The notes: generated from the sequence alone by a model not told the origin. A stretch of DNA of 64,000 nt from Agelas oroides (GCA_949130485.1 OX422194.1:4476699-4540698); one strand, 5' to 3'; counted from the first letter of the stretch, positions 37,952 through 51,316 are shown. Translations and numbers: made by a program.

Positions 37952-38511
37952 TCTTGTCCTAATGCTGTCCTGTCTTGTCCCAAATGCGGTCCATTCTTGC
38001 CCTAATGCTGTCCTGCCTTGTCCTAAATGCGGTCCAGTCTTGTCCTCACGATGCCGAGTCTTGTCCCAATGCTGTCCAGTCTTGTCCAAATGCTGTCCAT
38101 TCTTGTCCGAATGGTGTCGATACTTGTCCCAGTGCTGTCCAGTCTTGTCCCAATGCTGTCCAGTCTTGTCCCAATGCTATCCAGTCTTCTTCCAATGCTG
38201 TCCATTCTTGTCCCAATGCTGTCCAGTCTTGTCCCAATGCTGTCCAGTCTTGTTCCAATGCTGTCCAGTCTTGTTCCAATGCTGTCCATTCTTGTCCCAA
38301 TGCTGTCCAGTCTTGTCCTAATGCTGTCGAGTCTTGTCCCAATGCTGTCCTGCCTAGTCTTAATGCGGTCCAGTCTTGTCCGAATCCTGTATAGCCTTAT
38401 CCCAATGCTGTCCGGTCTTCCAACAATGCTGTCCCGTCTTGCCCCAATGCTGTCCAGCCTTATCCCAATGCTGTCCAGTCTTCCACCAATGCTGTCCAGT
38501 CTTGTCCAAAT

Positions 38512-41500
38512 GTGTCCAGTCTTGTCCCAATGCTGTTCCGTCTTGTCCCAATGCTGTCCTTCCTTGTCCGAATGATGTCCACTCTTGTCCCAATGGTGTC
38601 CATTCTTGGCCCAATGCTGTCCAGTCTTGTCCCAATGCTGTCCAGTCTTGTCCTAACGCTGTCAAGTCTTGTCCCAATGCTGTCCTGCCTTGTCCTAAAT
38701 GCGGTCCAGTCTTGTCCTTACGCTGTCGAGTCTTGTCCCAATTCTGTGTAGTATTGTCCCAATGTTGTCCATTCTTGTCCGAATGCTGTCGAGACTTCTC
38801 CCAATGATGTCCCGTCTTGTCCCAATGCTGTCCAGCCTTGTCCCTATGCTGTCCAGTCTTGTACCAATGCTGTCCAGTCTTGTCCCAATGATGTCCTGTC
38901 TTGTACCGACGCCGTTCAGTCTTGTCCCAATGCTGTTCCGTCTTGTCCCAATGGTGTCCATTCTTATCCCAATGTAGTCCTGTCTTGTCTTATTGCTGTC
39001 CCATCTTGTCCCAATGCTGTCCAATCTTGTCCCAATGTTGTCAAGTCTGGTGTTATTGGTGTCCCATCTTGTCCCAATGCTGTCCAGTCTTGTCCGAATG
39101 CTGTTGATACTTGTCCAAATGTGACCAGTCTTGTCCCAATGCTGTTCCATCTTGTCCCAATGCTGTCCTTTCTTGTCTGAATGCTGTCCACTCTTGTCCC
39201 AATGCTGTCCATTCTTGTCCCAATGCTGTCCAGTCTTGTCCTAATGCTGTCCAGTCTTGTCCTAATGCTGTCGAGTCTTGTCCCAATGCTGTCCTGCCTT
39301 GCCCTAAATGCGGTCCATTCTTGTACCAATGCTGTCCATTCTTGTCCCAATGATGTCCTGTCTTGTACCGACGCCGTTCAGTGTTGTCCCAATGCTGTTC
39401 CGTATTGTCCGAATGGTGTCCATTCTTGTCCTCACGCTGTCGAGTCTTGTCCCAATTCTGTGTGGTATTGTGCGAATGTTGTCCAGTCTTGTCCGAATGC
39501 TGTTGATACTTGTCCAAATGTGTCCAGTTTTGTCCCAATGCTGTCCTTTCTTGTACGAATGCTGTCCACTCTTGTCCCAATGCTGTCCATTCTTGTCCCA
39601 ATGCTGTCCAGTCTTGTCCCAATGCTGTCCAGTCTTGTCCTAACGCTGTCGAGTCTTGTCCCAATGATGTCCCACCATGTCCCAATGCTGTCCTGTCTTG
39701 TCCCAAATGCAGTCCATTCTTGTCCGAACCCTGTACAGCCTTATCCCAATGCTGTCCGGTCTTCCACAAATGCTGTCCCGTCTTGTCCCAATGCTGTCCA
39801 GCCTTATCCCAATGCTGTCCGGTCTTCCACCAATGCTGTCCAGTCTTGTCCAAATGTGTCCAGTCTTGACCCAATGCTGTTCCGTCTTGTCGCAATGCTG
39901 TCCTTTCTTGTCCGAATGCTGTCCAGTCTTGTCCCAATGCTGTCCATTCTTGTCCCAATGCTGTCCAGTCTTGTCCTAATGCTGTCGAGTCTTGTCCCAA
40001 TGCTGTCCTGCGTAGTCTTAATGCGGTCCAGTCTTGTCCGAATCCTGTATAGCCTTATCCCAATGCTGTCCGGTCTTCCAACAATGCTGTCCCGTCTTAC
40101 CCCAATGCTGTCCAGCCTTATCCCAATGCTGTCCAGTCTTCCACCAATGCTGTCCAGTCTTGTCCAAATGTGTCCAGTCTTGTCCCAATGCTGTCCTGCC
40201 TTGTCCTAAATGCAGTCCAGTCTTGTCCTTACGCTGTCGAGTCTTGTCCCAATTCTGTGTAGTATTGTCCCAATGTTGTCCATTCTTGTACGAATGCTGT
40301 CGAGACTTCTCCCAATGATGTCCCGTCTTGTCACAATGCTGTCCAGCCTTGTCCCAATGCTGTCCAGTCTTGTACCAATGCTGTCCATTCTTGTCCCAAT
40401 TCTGTGTAGTATTGTCCCAATGTTGTTCATTCTTGTCCGAATGCTGTCGAGACTTCTCCCAATGATGTCCCGTCTTGTCACAATGGTGTCCAGCCTTGTC
40501 CCAATGCTGTTCAGTCTTGTACCAATGCTGTCCAGTCTTGTCCCAATGATGTCCTGTCTTGTACCGACGCCGTTCAGTCTTGTCCCAATGCTGTTCCGTC
40601 TTGTCCCAATGGTGTCCATTCTTATCCCAATGTAGTCCTGTCTTGTCTTATTGCTGTCCCATCTTGTCCCAATGCTGTTCTGTCTGGTTCCAATACTGTC
40701 CATTCTTCTTCTAATTTAGTCCAGTCTTGTCTTAATTCTGTTCTGTCTTGTCCCAATCCTGTCCTGTCTTGTCCCAATGCTGTCAAGTGTGGTGTTATTG
40801 GTGTCCCATCTTGTCCCAATGCTGTCCAGTCTTGTTCCAATGCTGTCCAGTCTTGCCCAAATGCTGTCCAGTCTTGTCACAATGCTGTTACGTTGTTTCC
40901 CAATGCTGTCCAGTCTTGTCCCAATGCTTTCCCGTCTTGTCCCAATGCTGCCCATTCTTCTCCCAATGCTGTCCATTCTTGTCCCAATACTTTCCTGCCT
41001 TTTCCAATACTGTCCATTCTTCTTCTAATTTAGTCCAGTCTTGTCCTAATTCTGTTCTGTCTTGTCTCAATGCTGTCCTGTCTTGTCCCAATGATGTCCA
41101 ATCTTGTACTGACGCCGTTCAGTCTTGTGCCAATGCTGTTCTGTCTTGTCGCAATGTTGTCCATTCTTATCCCTATGTAGTCCTGTCTGGTCTTAATGCT
41201 GTCCGATCTTGTCCCAATGCTGTTCTGTCTGGTTCCAATACTGTCCATTCTTCTTCTAATTTAGTCCAGTCTTGTCCTAATTCTGTTCTGTCTTGTCCCT
41301 ATGCTGTCCCGTCTTGTCCCTATGCTGTCAAGTCTGGTGTTATTGGTGTCCCATCTTCTCCCAATGCTGTCCAGTCTTGTTCCAATGCTGTCCAGTCTTG
41401 TCCGAATGCTGTCGATACTTGTCCCCATGTGTCCAGTCTTGTCCCAATGCTGTTCCGTCTTGTCCCAATGCTGTCCTTTCTTGTCCGAATGCTATCCAAT

Positions 41501-42590
41501 CCTGTCCCAATTCTGTCCGGTCTTGTCCCAATGCTGTTCTGTCTTGTCCCAATGCTGTCCAGTCTTGTTCAAATGCTGTTCTGTCTTGACCCAATGCTGT
41601 CCAGTCTTGTCCAAATGCTGTCAAGTCTTGTACCAATCCTGTCCCATCCTCTCCCAATGCTGACAATTCGTCTCCCAATGCTGTCCACTCTTGTCCCAAT
41701 GATGTCCTACCTTGTGCCAATGCTGTCCAGTCTTGTCCCAATGCTGTCCAGTTGTGTCCCAATGCTGTCCAGTCTTGTCCCAATGCTTTCCCGTCTTGTC
41801 CCAATGCTGCCCATTCTTGTCCCAATGCTGTCCTGTCTTGTCCCAATGCTTTCCTGCCTTTTTACAATGCTATACATTCTTGTCCCAATCCTGTCCCGTC
41901 TTCTCCCAGTGCTGTCCCATCTTGTCCCAATGCTGTCCACTCTTCTCCCAATGCTGTCCAATCTTGTCCCAATGCTGTCCCGCCATGTCCTAATGCTGTC
42001 CATTCTTGTCCCAATGCTCTCAAGTCTTGCCCTAATTCTGTCCTGTCTTGTCCCAAATGTGATCCATTCTTGTCCGAATGCTGACGAGACTCGTCCCAAT
42101 GCTGTCCACTGTTCTCCAAATGCTGTTCGGTCTTGTCCCAATGTAGTCCGCTCTGCTTCCAATACTCTCCATTCTTGTCATAAGTCAGTGCAGTCTTGTC
42201 CTAATTCTGTTCTGTTTTGTCCCAATGCTGTCCCACCTTGTCACAATGCTGCGAAGTCAGGTGTAATTGGTGTCCAATCTTCTCCCAATGCTGTCCAGTC
42301 TTGTCCTAACACTGTCGAGTCTTGTGCCAGTCGTGTCCAGTCTTGTCCCAATGGTGTCCAGTCTTGTACCAATACTGTCCACTCTTGTCCCAATGATGTC
42401 CTGTCTTGTACCGATGCCGTTCAGTCTTGTCCCAATGCTGTTCCGTCTTCCATTCTTATCCCAATGTAGTCCAGTCTTGTCTTAATGCTCTCCCATCTTG
42501 TCCCAATGCTGTCCCGTCTGGTTCCAATACTGTCTATTCTTCTCCTAATTTAGTCCAGTCTTGTCCTAATTCTGTTCTGTCTTGTCCCAA
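38512..42590 (+). repeat. Long-range duplication, distal copy
   Basis: This is the counterpart of 20036-23900. Upstream, 35771-38110 also matches 15501-17840 at 20270 bp offset (20354 within a region carrying 84 extra bp). The proximal copy has an additional 1816-bp piece (about 18.2-20.0 kb) missing here, which explains the change of offset. Confidence 0.85.
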
Positions 42591-42847
42591 TGCTGTCCAA
42601 TCTTGTCCCAATGTTGTCAAGTCTGGTGTTATTGGTGTCCCATCTTGTCCCAATGCTGTCCAGTCTTGTCCGAATGCTGTTGATACTTGTCCAAATGTGT
42701 CCACTCTTGTCCCAATGCTGTCCATTCTTGTCCCAATGCCATCCAGTCTTGTCCCAATGCTGTCCAGTCTTGTCCTAACGCTGTTGAGTCTTGTCCCAAT
42801 GCTGTCCTGCCTTGTCCTAAATGCGGTCAAGTCTTGTCCAAAATGCT
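41726..42847 (+). repeat. ~1.14-kb tandem duplication, left copy
   Basis: The segment with the AAATGTGATCC, CTGACGAGACTCG and TGCGAAGTCAGGTG markers recurs about 1144 bp downstream. This copy lacks one 21-bp CTTTCCTGCCTTTTCAC unit present in the right copy. Confidence 0.72.
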
Positions 42848-43991
42848 GTCCAGTCTTGTCCCAATGCTGTCCAGTCGTGTCCCAATGCTGTCCAGTCTTG
42901 TCCCAATGCTTTCCCGTCTTGTCCCAATGCTGCCCATTCTTGTCCCAATGCTGTCCTGTCTTGTCCCAATGCTTTTCTGCCTTTTCACAATGCTTTCCTG
43001 CCTTTTCACAATGCTATCCATTCTTGTCCCAATCCTGTCCCGTCTTCTCCCAGTGCTGTCCCATCTTGTCCCAATGCTGTCCACTCTTCTCCCAATGCTG
43101 TCCAATCTTGTCCCAATGCTGTCCCGCCATGTCCTAATGCTGTCCACTCTTGTCCCAATGCTCTCAAGTCTTGCCCTAATTCTGTCCTGTCTTGTCCCAA
43201 ATGCGATCCATTCTTGTACGAATGCTGACGAGACTCGTCCCAATGCTGTCCACTGTTCTCCAAATGCTGTTCGGTCTTGTCCCAATGTAGTCCGCTCTGC
43301 TTCCAATACTCTCCATTCTTGTCATAAGTCAGTGCAGTCTTGTCCTAATTCTGTTCTTGTCTTGTCCCAATGCTGTCCCACCTTGTCACAATGCTGCGAA
43401 GTCAGGTGTTATTGGTGTCCAATCTTCTCCCAATGCTGTCCAGTCTTGTCCTAACACTGTCGAGTCTTGTCCCAGTCGTGTCCAGTCTTGTCCCAATGGT
43501 GTCCAGTCTTGTACCAATACTGTCCACTCTTGTCCCAATGATGTCCTGTCTTGTACCGATGCCGTTCAGTCTTGTCCCAATGCTGTTCCGTCTTACATTC
43601 TTATCCCAATGTAGTCCAGTCTTGTCTTAATGCTCTCCCATCTTGTCCCAATGCTGTCCCGTCTGGTTCCAATACTGTCTATTCTTCTCCTAATTTAGTC
43701 CAGTCTTGTCCTAATTCTGTTCTGTCTTGTCCCAATGCTGTCCAATCTTGTCCCAATGTTGTCAAGTCTGGTGTTATTGGTGTCCCATCTTGTCCCAATG
43801 CTGTCCAGTCTTGTCCGAATGCTGTTGATACTTGTCCAAATGTGTCCACTCTTGTCCCAATGCTGTCCATTCTTGTCCCAATGCCATCCAGTCTTGTCCC
43901 AATGCTGTCCAGTCTTGTCCTAACGCTGTTGAGTCTTGTCCCAATGCTGTCCTGCCTTGTCCTAAATGCGGTCAAGTCTTGTCCAAAATGC
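42848..43991 (+). repeat. ~1.14-kb tandem duplication, right copy
   Basis: It repeats the left copy. It starts from the unusual AAAATGCTG join after GGTCAAGTCTTGTCC, and the same join text appears again at its end near 43.98 kb. Internally it resembles 23.04-23.9 kb at 19810 bp offset. Confidence 0.72.
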
Positions 43992-45631
43992 TCTCCAGTC
44001 TTGTAGCAATGCTTTCCAGTCTTGTCCCAATGGTGTCAATTCTTGTCCTCACGCTGTCGAGTCTTGTCCCAATTCTGTGTGGTATTGTCTGAATGTTGTC
44101 CAGTCTTGTCCGAATGCTGTTGATACTTGTCCAAATGTGTCCAGTCTTGTCCCAATGCTGTTCCGTCTTGTCCCAATGCTGTCCTTTCTTGTCCGAATGC
44201 TGTCCACTCTTGTCCCAATGCTGTCCATTCTTGTCCCAATGCTGTCCAGTCTTGTCCCAATGCTGTCCAGTCTTGTCCTAACGCTGTCGAGTCTTGTCCC
44301 AATGCTGTCCTGCCTTGTCCTAGATGCGGTCCAGTCTTGTCCGAAATGCTGTCCAGTCTTGTCCCAATGCTGTCCAGTCTTCTCCTAATGCTGTCGAGTC
44401 TTGTCCCAATGCTGTCCTGCCTTGTCTTAAATGCGGTCCAGTCTTGTCCTCACGCTGTCGAGTCTTGTCCCAATTCTGTGTAGTATTGTCCCAATGTTGT
44501 CCATTCTTGTCCGAATGCTGTCGAGACTTCTCCCAATGATGTCCCGTCTTCTCCCAATGCTGTTCAGTATTGTCCCAATGCTGTCCGGTCTTGTCCCAAT
44601 GCACTCAAGTCTTATCCTAATGCTGTCCTGCCTAGCCCCAAATGCGCTCCATTCTTGTCCGAATGTTGTCGAGACACGTCTCAATGCTGTCCCGTCTTGT
44701 TCCAATGCTGTCCAGCCTTGTCCCAATGACGTCCTCTCTTGTACCGACGCCGTTCAGTCTTGTCCCAATGCTGTTCCGTCTTGTCCCAATGGTGTCCATT
44801 CTTATCCCAATGTAGTCCTGTCTTGTCTTAATGCTGTTCCATCTTGTCCCAATGCTGTTCTGTCTGGTTCCAATACTGTCCATTCTTCTTCTAATTTAGT
44901 CCAGTCTTGTCCTAATTCTGTTCTGTCTTGTCCCAATGCTGTCCTGTCTTCTCCCAATGCTGTCAAGTCTGGTGTTATTGGTGTCCCATCTTGTCCCAAT
45001 GCTGTCCAGTCTTGTCCCAATGCTGTTCCGTCTTGTCCCAATGCTGTCCTTTCTCGTCCGAATGCTATCCAATCCTGTCCCAATTCTGTCCGGTCTTGTC
45101 CCAGTGCTGTTCTGTCTTGTCCCAATGCTGTCCAGTCTTGTCCAAATGCTGTTCTGTCTTGTCCCAATGCTGACCAGTCTTGTCCAAATACTGTCGAGTC
45201 TTGTACCAATGCTGTCCCATGTTGTCCCAAAGCTGACAATTCGTGTCCCAATGCTGTCCACTCTTGTCCCAATGATGTCCTACCTTGTGCCAATGCTGTC
45301 CAGTCTTGTCCCAATGCTGTCCAATCGTGTCCCAATGCTGTCCAGCCTTGTTCCAATGCTTTCCCGTCTTGTCCCAATGCTGCCCATTCTTGTCCCAATG
45401 CTGTCCAGTTTTGTCCCAATGCTTTCCTGCCTTTTCACAATGCTATCCATTCTTGTCCCAATCCTGTCCCGTCTTCTCCCAGTGCTGTCCCATCTTGTCC
45501 CAATGCTGTCCACTCTTCTCCCAATGCTGTCCAATCTTGTCCCAACGTTGTACCGCCCTGTCCTAATGCTGTACATTGTTGTCCCAATGCTCTCAAATCT
45601 TGCCCTAATTCTGTCCTGTCTTGTCCCAAAT

Positions 45632-46073
45632 GCGATCCATTCTTGTCCGAATGCTGACGAGACTCGTCCCAATGCTGTCCACTCTTCTCCAACTGCTGTC
45701 CGGTCTTGTCCCAATGTTGTCCGCTCTGGTTGCAGTACTGTCCATTCTTGTCATAAGTCAGTGCAATCTTGTCCTAATTCTGTTCTGTCTTGTCCCAATG
45801 CTGTCCCGCCTTGTCACAATGCTGTCAAGTCAGGTGTTATTGGTGTCCCATCTTCTCCCACTGCTGTCCAGTCTTGTCCCAATGATGTCGAGTCTTGTTC
45901 CAATTCTATTCATTCTTGTCACAGTGCTGTCCCATCTTGTCCCAATGCTGTCCACTCTTCTCCCAATGCTGTCCAATCTTGTCCCAACGCTGTCCCGCCC
46001 TGTCCTAATGCTGTCCATTCTTGTCCCAATGCTTTCAAGTCTTGCCCTAATTCTGTCCTGTCTTGCCCCAAAT
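45632..46073 (+). repeat. 442-bp tandem repeat, copy 1
   Basis: Defined by GCGATCCATTCTTGTCC at 45632, 46074 and 46516. 442 is 21 units of 21 plus 1. Confidence 0.82.
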
Positions 46074-46515
46074 GCGATCCATTCTTGTCCGAATGCTGAC
46101 GAGACTTGTCCTAATGCTGTCCACTGTTGTCCAAATGCTGTCCGGTCTTGTCCCAATGTTGTCCGCTCTGGTTCCAATACTGTCCATTCTTGTCATAAGT
46201 CAGTGCAGTCTTGTCCTAATTCTGTTCTGTCTTGTCCCAATGCTGTCCCGCCTTGTCAAAATGCGGTCAAGTCAGGTGTTATTGGTGTCCCATCTTCTCC
46301 CAGTGCTGTCCAGTCTTGTCCCAACGATGTCGAGTCTGGTTCCAATTCTATTCATTCTTGTCCCAGTGCTGTCCCATCTTGTCCCAATGCTGTCCACTCT
46401 TCTCCCAATGCTGTCCAATCTTGTCCCAATGCTGTCCCGCCCCGTCCTAATGCTGTCCATTCATGTCCCAATGCTCTCAAGTCTTGCCCTAATTCTGTCC
46501 TGTCTGGTCCCAAAT
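46074..46515 (+). repeat. 442-bp tandem repeat, copy 2
   Basis: Same length as copy 1. It carries the CAAGTCAGGTGTTATTGG marker and a CTGGTTCCAATTCTATTC unit near 46337. Confidence 0.82.
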
Positions 46516-46745
46516 GCGATCCATTCTTGTCCGAATGCTGACGAGACTTGTCCCAATGCTGTCCACTGTTCTCCAAATGCTGTCCGGTCTTTTCCCAATG
46601 TTGTCCGCTCTGGTTCCTATACTGTCCATTCTTGTCATAAGTCAGTGCAGTCTTGTCCTAATTCTGTTCTGTCTTGTCCCAATGCTGTCCCGCCTTGTCA
46701 CAATGCTGTCAAGTCAGGTGTTATTGGTGCCCCATCTTCTCTGAT
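46516..46745 (+). repeat. 442-bp tandem repeat, copy 3 (truncated)
   Basis: It matches the first half of copies 1 and 2, then changes after CCCCATCTTCTCTGATTG to 46.8-kb type text. Confidence 0.75.
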
Positions 46746-49700
46746 TGCTGTCCACCCTTGTCCCAACAATGTCGAGTCTTGTCTCAATGCTGTCCAATCT
46801 TGTCCGAATGCTGTCGATACTTGTCCCAATGTGTCCAGTCTTGTCCCAATGCTGTGCTTTCTTGTCCGAATGCTATCCAATCCTGTCCCAATTCTGTCCG
46901 GTCTTGTCCCAATGCTGTTCTGTCTTGTCCCAATGCTGTCCAGTCTTCTCCAAATGCTGTTCTGTCTTGACCCAATGCTGTCCAGTCTTGTCCAAATGCT
47001 GTCCAGTCTTGTCCAAATGCTGTCGAGTCTTGTACCAATCCTGTCCCATCTTGTCCCAATGTTGACAATTCGTGTCCCAATGCTGTCCACTCTTGTCCCA
47101 ATGATGTCCTACCTTGTGCCAATGCTGTCCAGTCTTGTCCCAATGCTGTCCAGTCGTGTCCCAATGCTGTCCAGTCTTGTCCCAATGCTTTCCCGTCTTG
47201 TCCCAATGCTGTCCACTCTTCTCCCAATGCTGTCCACTCTTGTCCCACCGCTGTCCCATCCTGTCCTAATGCTGTCTATTCTTGTCCGAATGCTATCCAA
47301 TCCTGTACCAATTCTGTCCGGTCTTGTCCCAATGCTGTTCTGTCTTGTCCCAATGCTGTCCAGTCTTGTCCAAATGCTGTTCTGTCTTGACCCAATGCTG
47401 TCCAGTCTTGTCCAAATGCTGTCGAGTCTTGTACCAATCCTGTCCTATCTTGTCCCAATGTTGACAATTCGTGTGCCAATGCTGTCCACTCTTGTCCCAA
47501 TGATGTCCTACCTTGTGCCAATGCTGTCCAGTCTTGTCCCAATGCTGTCCAGTCGTGTCCCAATGCTGTCCAGTCTTGTCCCAATGCTTTCCCGTCTTGT
47601 TCCAATGGTGCGCATTCTTGTCCCAATGCTGTCCAGTCTTGTCCCAATGCTTTCCTGCCTTTTCACAATGCTATCCATTCTCGTCCCAATCCTGTCCCGT
47701 CTTCTCCCAGTGCTGTCCCATCTTGTCCCAATGCTGTCCACTCTTCTCCCAATGCTGTCCAATCTTGTCCCACCGCTGTCCCATCCTGTCCTAATGCTGT
47801 CCATTCTTGTCCGAATGCTATCCAATCCTGTACCAATTCTGTCCGGTCTTGTCCCAATGCTGTTCTGTCTTGTCCCAATGCGTCCAGTCTTGTCCAAATG
47901 CTGTTCTGTCTTGACCCAATTCTGTACAGTCTTGTCCCAATGCTGTCGAGTCTTGTACAAATCCAGTCCCATCTTCTCCCAATGCTGACAATTCGTGTCC
48001 CAATGCTGTGCACTCTTGTCCCAATGATGTCCTACCTTGTGCCAATGCTGTCCAGTCTTGTCCCAATGCTGTCCAGTCGTGTCCCAATGCTGTCCAGTCT
48101 TGTCCCAATGCTTTCCCGTCTTGTCCCAATGCTGCCCATTCTTGTCCCAATGCTGTCCAGTCTTGTCCCAATGCTTTCCTGCCTTTTCACAATGCTATCC
48201 ATTCTTGTCCCAATCCTGTCCCGTCTTCTCCCAGTGCTGTCCCATCTTGTCCCAATGCCGTCCCACGTTGTCACAATGCTGCGAAGTCAGGTGTTATTGG
48301 TGTCCAATCTTCTCCCAATGCTGTCCAGTCTTGTCCTAACACTGTCGAGTCTTGTCCCAGTCGTGTCCAGTCTTGTCCCAATGGTGTCCAGTCTTGTACC
48401 AATACTGTCCAGTCTTGTCCCAATGATGTCCTCTCTTGTACCGATGCCGTTCAGTCTTGTCCCAATGCTGTTCCGTCTTCCATTCTTATCCCAATGTAGT
48501 CCACTCTTGTCTTATATTCTCTCCCATCTTTTCACAATGCTGTCACGTCTGGTTCCAATACTGTCCATTCTTCTTCTAATTTAGTCCAGTCTTGTCCTAA
48601 TTCTTTTCTGTCTTGTCCCAGTGCTGTGCTGTCTTGTCCCAATGCTGTCAAATCTGATGTTATTGGTGTCCCATCTTGTCCCAATGCTGTCCAGTCTTTT
48701 TCTAATGCGATCCATTCTTATCCGAATGCTGACGAGACTCGTCCCAATGATGTCCACTGTTCTCCAAATGCTGTCCGGTCTTGTCCCAATGTTGTCCGCT
48801 CTGGTTCCAATGCTCTCCATTCTTGTCATAAGTCAGTGCAGTCTTCTCCTAATTCTGTTCTGTCTTGTCCCAATGCTGTCCCACTTTGTCACAATGCTGC
48901 GAAGTCAGGTGTTATTGGTGTCCAATCTTCTCCCAATGGTGTCCAGTCTTCTCCTAACACTGTCGAGTCTTGTCCCAGTTTTGTCCCAATGGTGTCCAGT
49001 CTTGTACCAATACTGTCCAGTCTTGTCCCAATGATGTCCTGTCTTGTACCGATGCTGTTCAGTCTTGTCCCAATGCTGTTCCGTCTTCCATTCTTATCCC
49101 AATGTAGTCCAGTCTTGTCTTAATGCTCTCCCACCTTGTCCCAATGCTGTCCCGTCTGGTTCCAATACTGTCTATTCTTCTCCTAATTTAGTCCAGTCTT
49201 GTCCTCATTCTGTTCTGTCTTGTCCCAATGCTGTCCCATCTTGTCCCAATGTTGTGAAGTCTGGTGTTATTGGTGTCCCATCTTGTCCCAATGCTGTCCA
49301 GTCTTGTCCGAATGCTGTTGTTACTTGTCCAAATGTGTCCAGTCTTGTCCCAATGCTGTTCCGTTTTGTCCCAATGCTGTCCTTTCTTGTCTGAATGCTG
49401 TCCACTCTTGTCCCAATGCTGTCCACTCTTGTCCCAATGCCATCCAGTCTTGTCCCAATGCTGTCCAGTCTTGTCCTAACGCTGTTGAGTCTTGTCCCAA
49501 TGCTGTCCTGCCTTGTCCTGAATGTGGTCCAGTCTTGTCCAAAATGCTGTCCAGTCTTGTCCCAATGCTGTCCAGTCTTGTCCTAGTGCTGTCGAGTCTT
49601 GTCCCAATGCTGTCCTTCCTTGTCCTAAATGCGGTCCAGTCTTGTCCTCACGCTGTCGAGTCTTGTCCCAATTCTGTGTAGTATTGTCCCAATGTTGTCC

Positions 49701-50967
49701 ATTCTTGTCCGAATGCTGTCGAGACTTCTCCCAATGATGCCCCGTCTTGTCCCAATGCTGTCTAGTATTGTCCCAATGCTGTCCGGTCTTGTCCCAATGC
49801 CTTCAAGTCTTGTCCTAATGCTGTACTGTCTTGTCCCAAATGCGCTCCATTCTTGTCCGAATGCTGTCGAGACTCGTCTCAATGCTGTCCAGTCTTGTTC
49901 CAATTCTGTCCAGCCTTGTCGCAATGCTGTCCCGTGTTGTCCCAATGCTGTCAGTCTGGTGTTATTGGTGTCCCATCTTGTCCCAATGCTGTCCAGTGTT
50001 GTCCGAATGCTGTCGATACTTGTCCAAAATGTGTCCAGTTTTGTCCTAATGCTATTCTGTCTTGTCCCAATGCTGTTCTGTCTTGTCCCAATGCTGCCGA
50101 CTCTTGTCCAAATGCTGTTGAGTCATGTCCAAATGTTGTAGAGTCTTTTCCCAATGCTGTCCAGTCTTGTCCCAATGCTGTGCAATGCTGTCCTTACTTG
50201 TCCGAATGCTGTCCAATCTTGTCCCAATTCTGTCCAGTCTTGTCCCAATGCTGTTCTGTCTTGTCCCAATGCTGTCCAGTCTTGTCCAAATGCTGTTGAG
50301 TCTTCTCCAAACGCTGTCGAGTCTTGTCACAATGCTGTCCAGTCTGGTCCCAATGCTGTCCAGTCTTGTCCCAATGCGGTCCACTTTTGTCCCAATGCTG
50401 TAAAGTCTTGTCCCAATGCTGTCCAGTCTTGTCCCAATGCTATCCGGTCCTGTCCCAATGCTGTCCAGTCTTGTACGAATGCTGTCCAGTCTTGTTCCAA
50501 TGCTGTACTGTCTTGTCCTAACGCTGTCGAGTCTTGTCCCAATGCTGTCCAGTCTTGTCCCAATGCTGTCCAATGCTGACCTTTCTTGTCTGTATGCGGT
50601 CCAATCTTGTCCCAATTCTGTCCAGTCTTGTCCCAATGCTGTTCTGTCTTGTCCCAGTGCTGTCCAGTCTTTTCCAAATGCTGTCGAGTCTTGTCCCAAT
50701 GATGTTGAGTCTTGTCCCAATGCTGTTCAGTCTTGTCCCAATGCTGTTCAGTCTTGTGTTATTGCTGTTCTGTCTTATCCCAGTGCTGTCCAGTCTTGTC
50801 CCAATGCTGTTCAGTCTTGTCCCAGTGCTGTCCATTCTTGTCCCAACGCTGTCCAGTCTTGTCCCAATGCTGTCCAGTCTTGTGTTATTGCTGTTCCGTC
50901 TTATCCCAATGCTGTCCAGTCTTGTTTTAATGCTGTCCAGTCTTGTCCTTATCCTGTGCACACTTGT

Positions 50968-51065
50968 CCTAATGCTTTCCTTTTCATTCCTAATGCTGCC
51001 CATCTTGTGCTATATAATGCTGTCCAGTCCTGCATGCTGTTTCGTCGTCTCCTGATGCTCTCAAG
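50968..51065 (+). repeat. TATA-type island 18 (class 3)
   Basis: GTGCTATATAATG, TCCTGCATGCTG, GTCTCCTGATG. It is preceded by TAATGCTGCCCATC. Confidence 0.9.
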
Positions 51066-51218
51066 TCTTGTCCTAATGCTGTCCCGTGTTCTCCAAATGA
51101 GGTCCAGTCTTGTCCTAATGCTGTCAAGTCTTGTCCCAATGCTCTACATTCATGTCCTAATGCTGTCCAGTCTTGTTTTAATGCAGTCCAGTCTTCTCAT
51201 AATTCTGTCCAGACCTGT

Positions 51219-51316
51219 GCTAATGCTTTCGTTTTCATTCCTCATCCTGTCCATCTTGTGCCATATAATGCTGTCCAGTCCTGCATGCTGTTTCGTCGTG
51301 TCCTTATGCTCTGAAG
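51219..51316 (+). repeat. TATA-type island 19 (class 2)
   Basis: GTGCCATATAATG, TCCTGCATGCTG, with TTTCGTTTTCATTCC in the lead. It lies only 251 bp after island 18. Confidence 0.9.

Larger units (their letters stand above)
24355..38329 (+). repeat. Array domain B2 (TATA islands 8-17)
   Basis: The domain starts at TTTCAATGCTGACTTATC near 24368 and contains ten islands. GTTATTTGTG is seen near 26163, 29812, 34161 and 34596, and CGTGTCTAG at 28232 and 32581. It includes the tandem 3.6/4.3-kb units. Near 35514 the marker reads GTTAATTGTG, a private variant. Confidence 0.75.
38330..50030 (+). repeat. Array domain A3 (no TATA islands)
   Basis: TGTGTAGTATTG occurs at 38755, 40257, 40403, 44477 and 49675, with TGTGTGGTATTG variants near 39462 and 44087. 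GTTATTGGTG forms are frequent. The first 5.5 kb is a long-range copy of A2. The remainder includes a 442-bp tandem triplication, 420-524-bp spaced units at 46.8-48.3 kb, and a segment (about 44.09-44.43 kb) matching A1 at 7.46-7.80 kb with 36632 bp offset. Confidence 0.72.

Noticed and set aside
46063..47988. A 641-codon + strand open frame
   Set aside because: It covers the tandem 442-, 420- and 524-bp units; the reading is repeat text without domain, signal peptide or codon bias that I can see.
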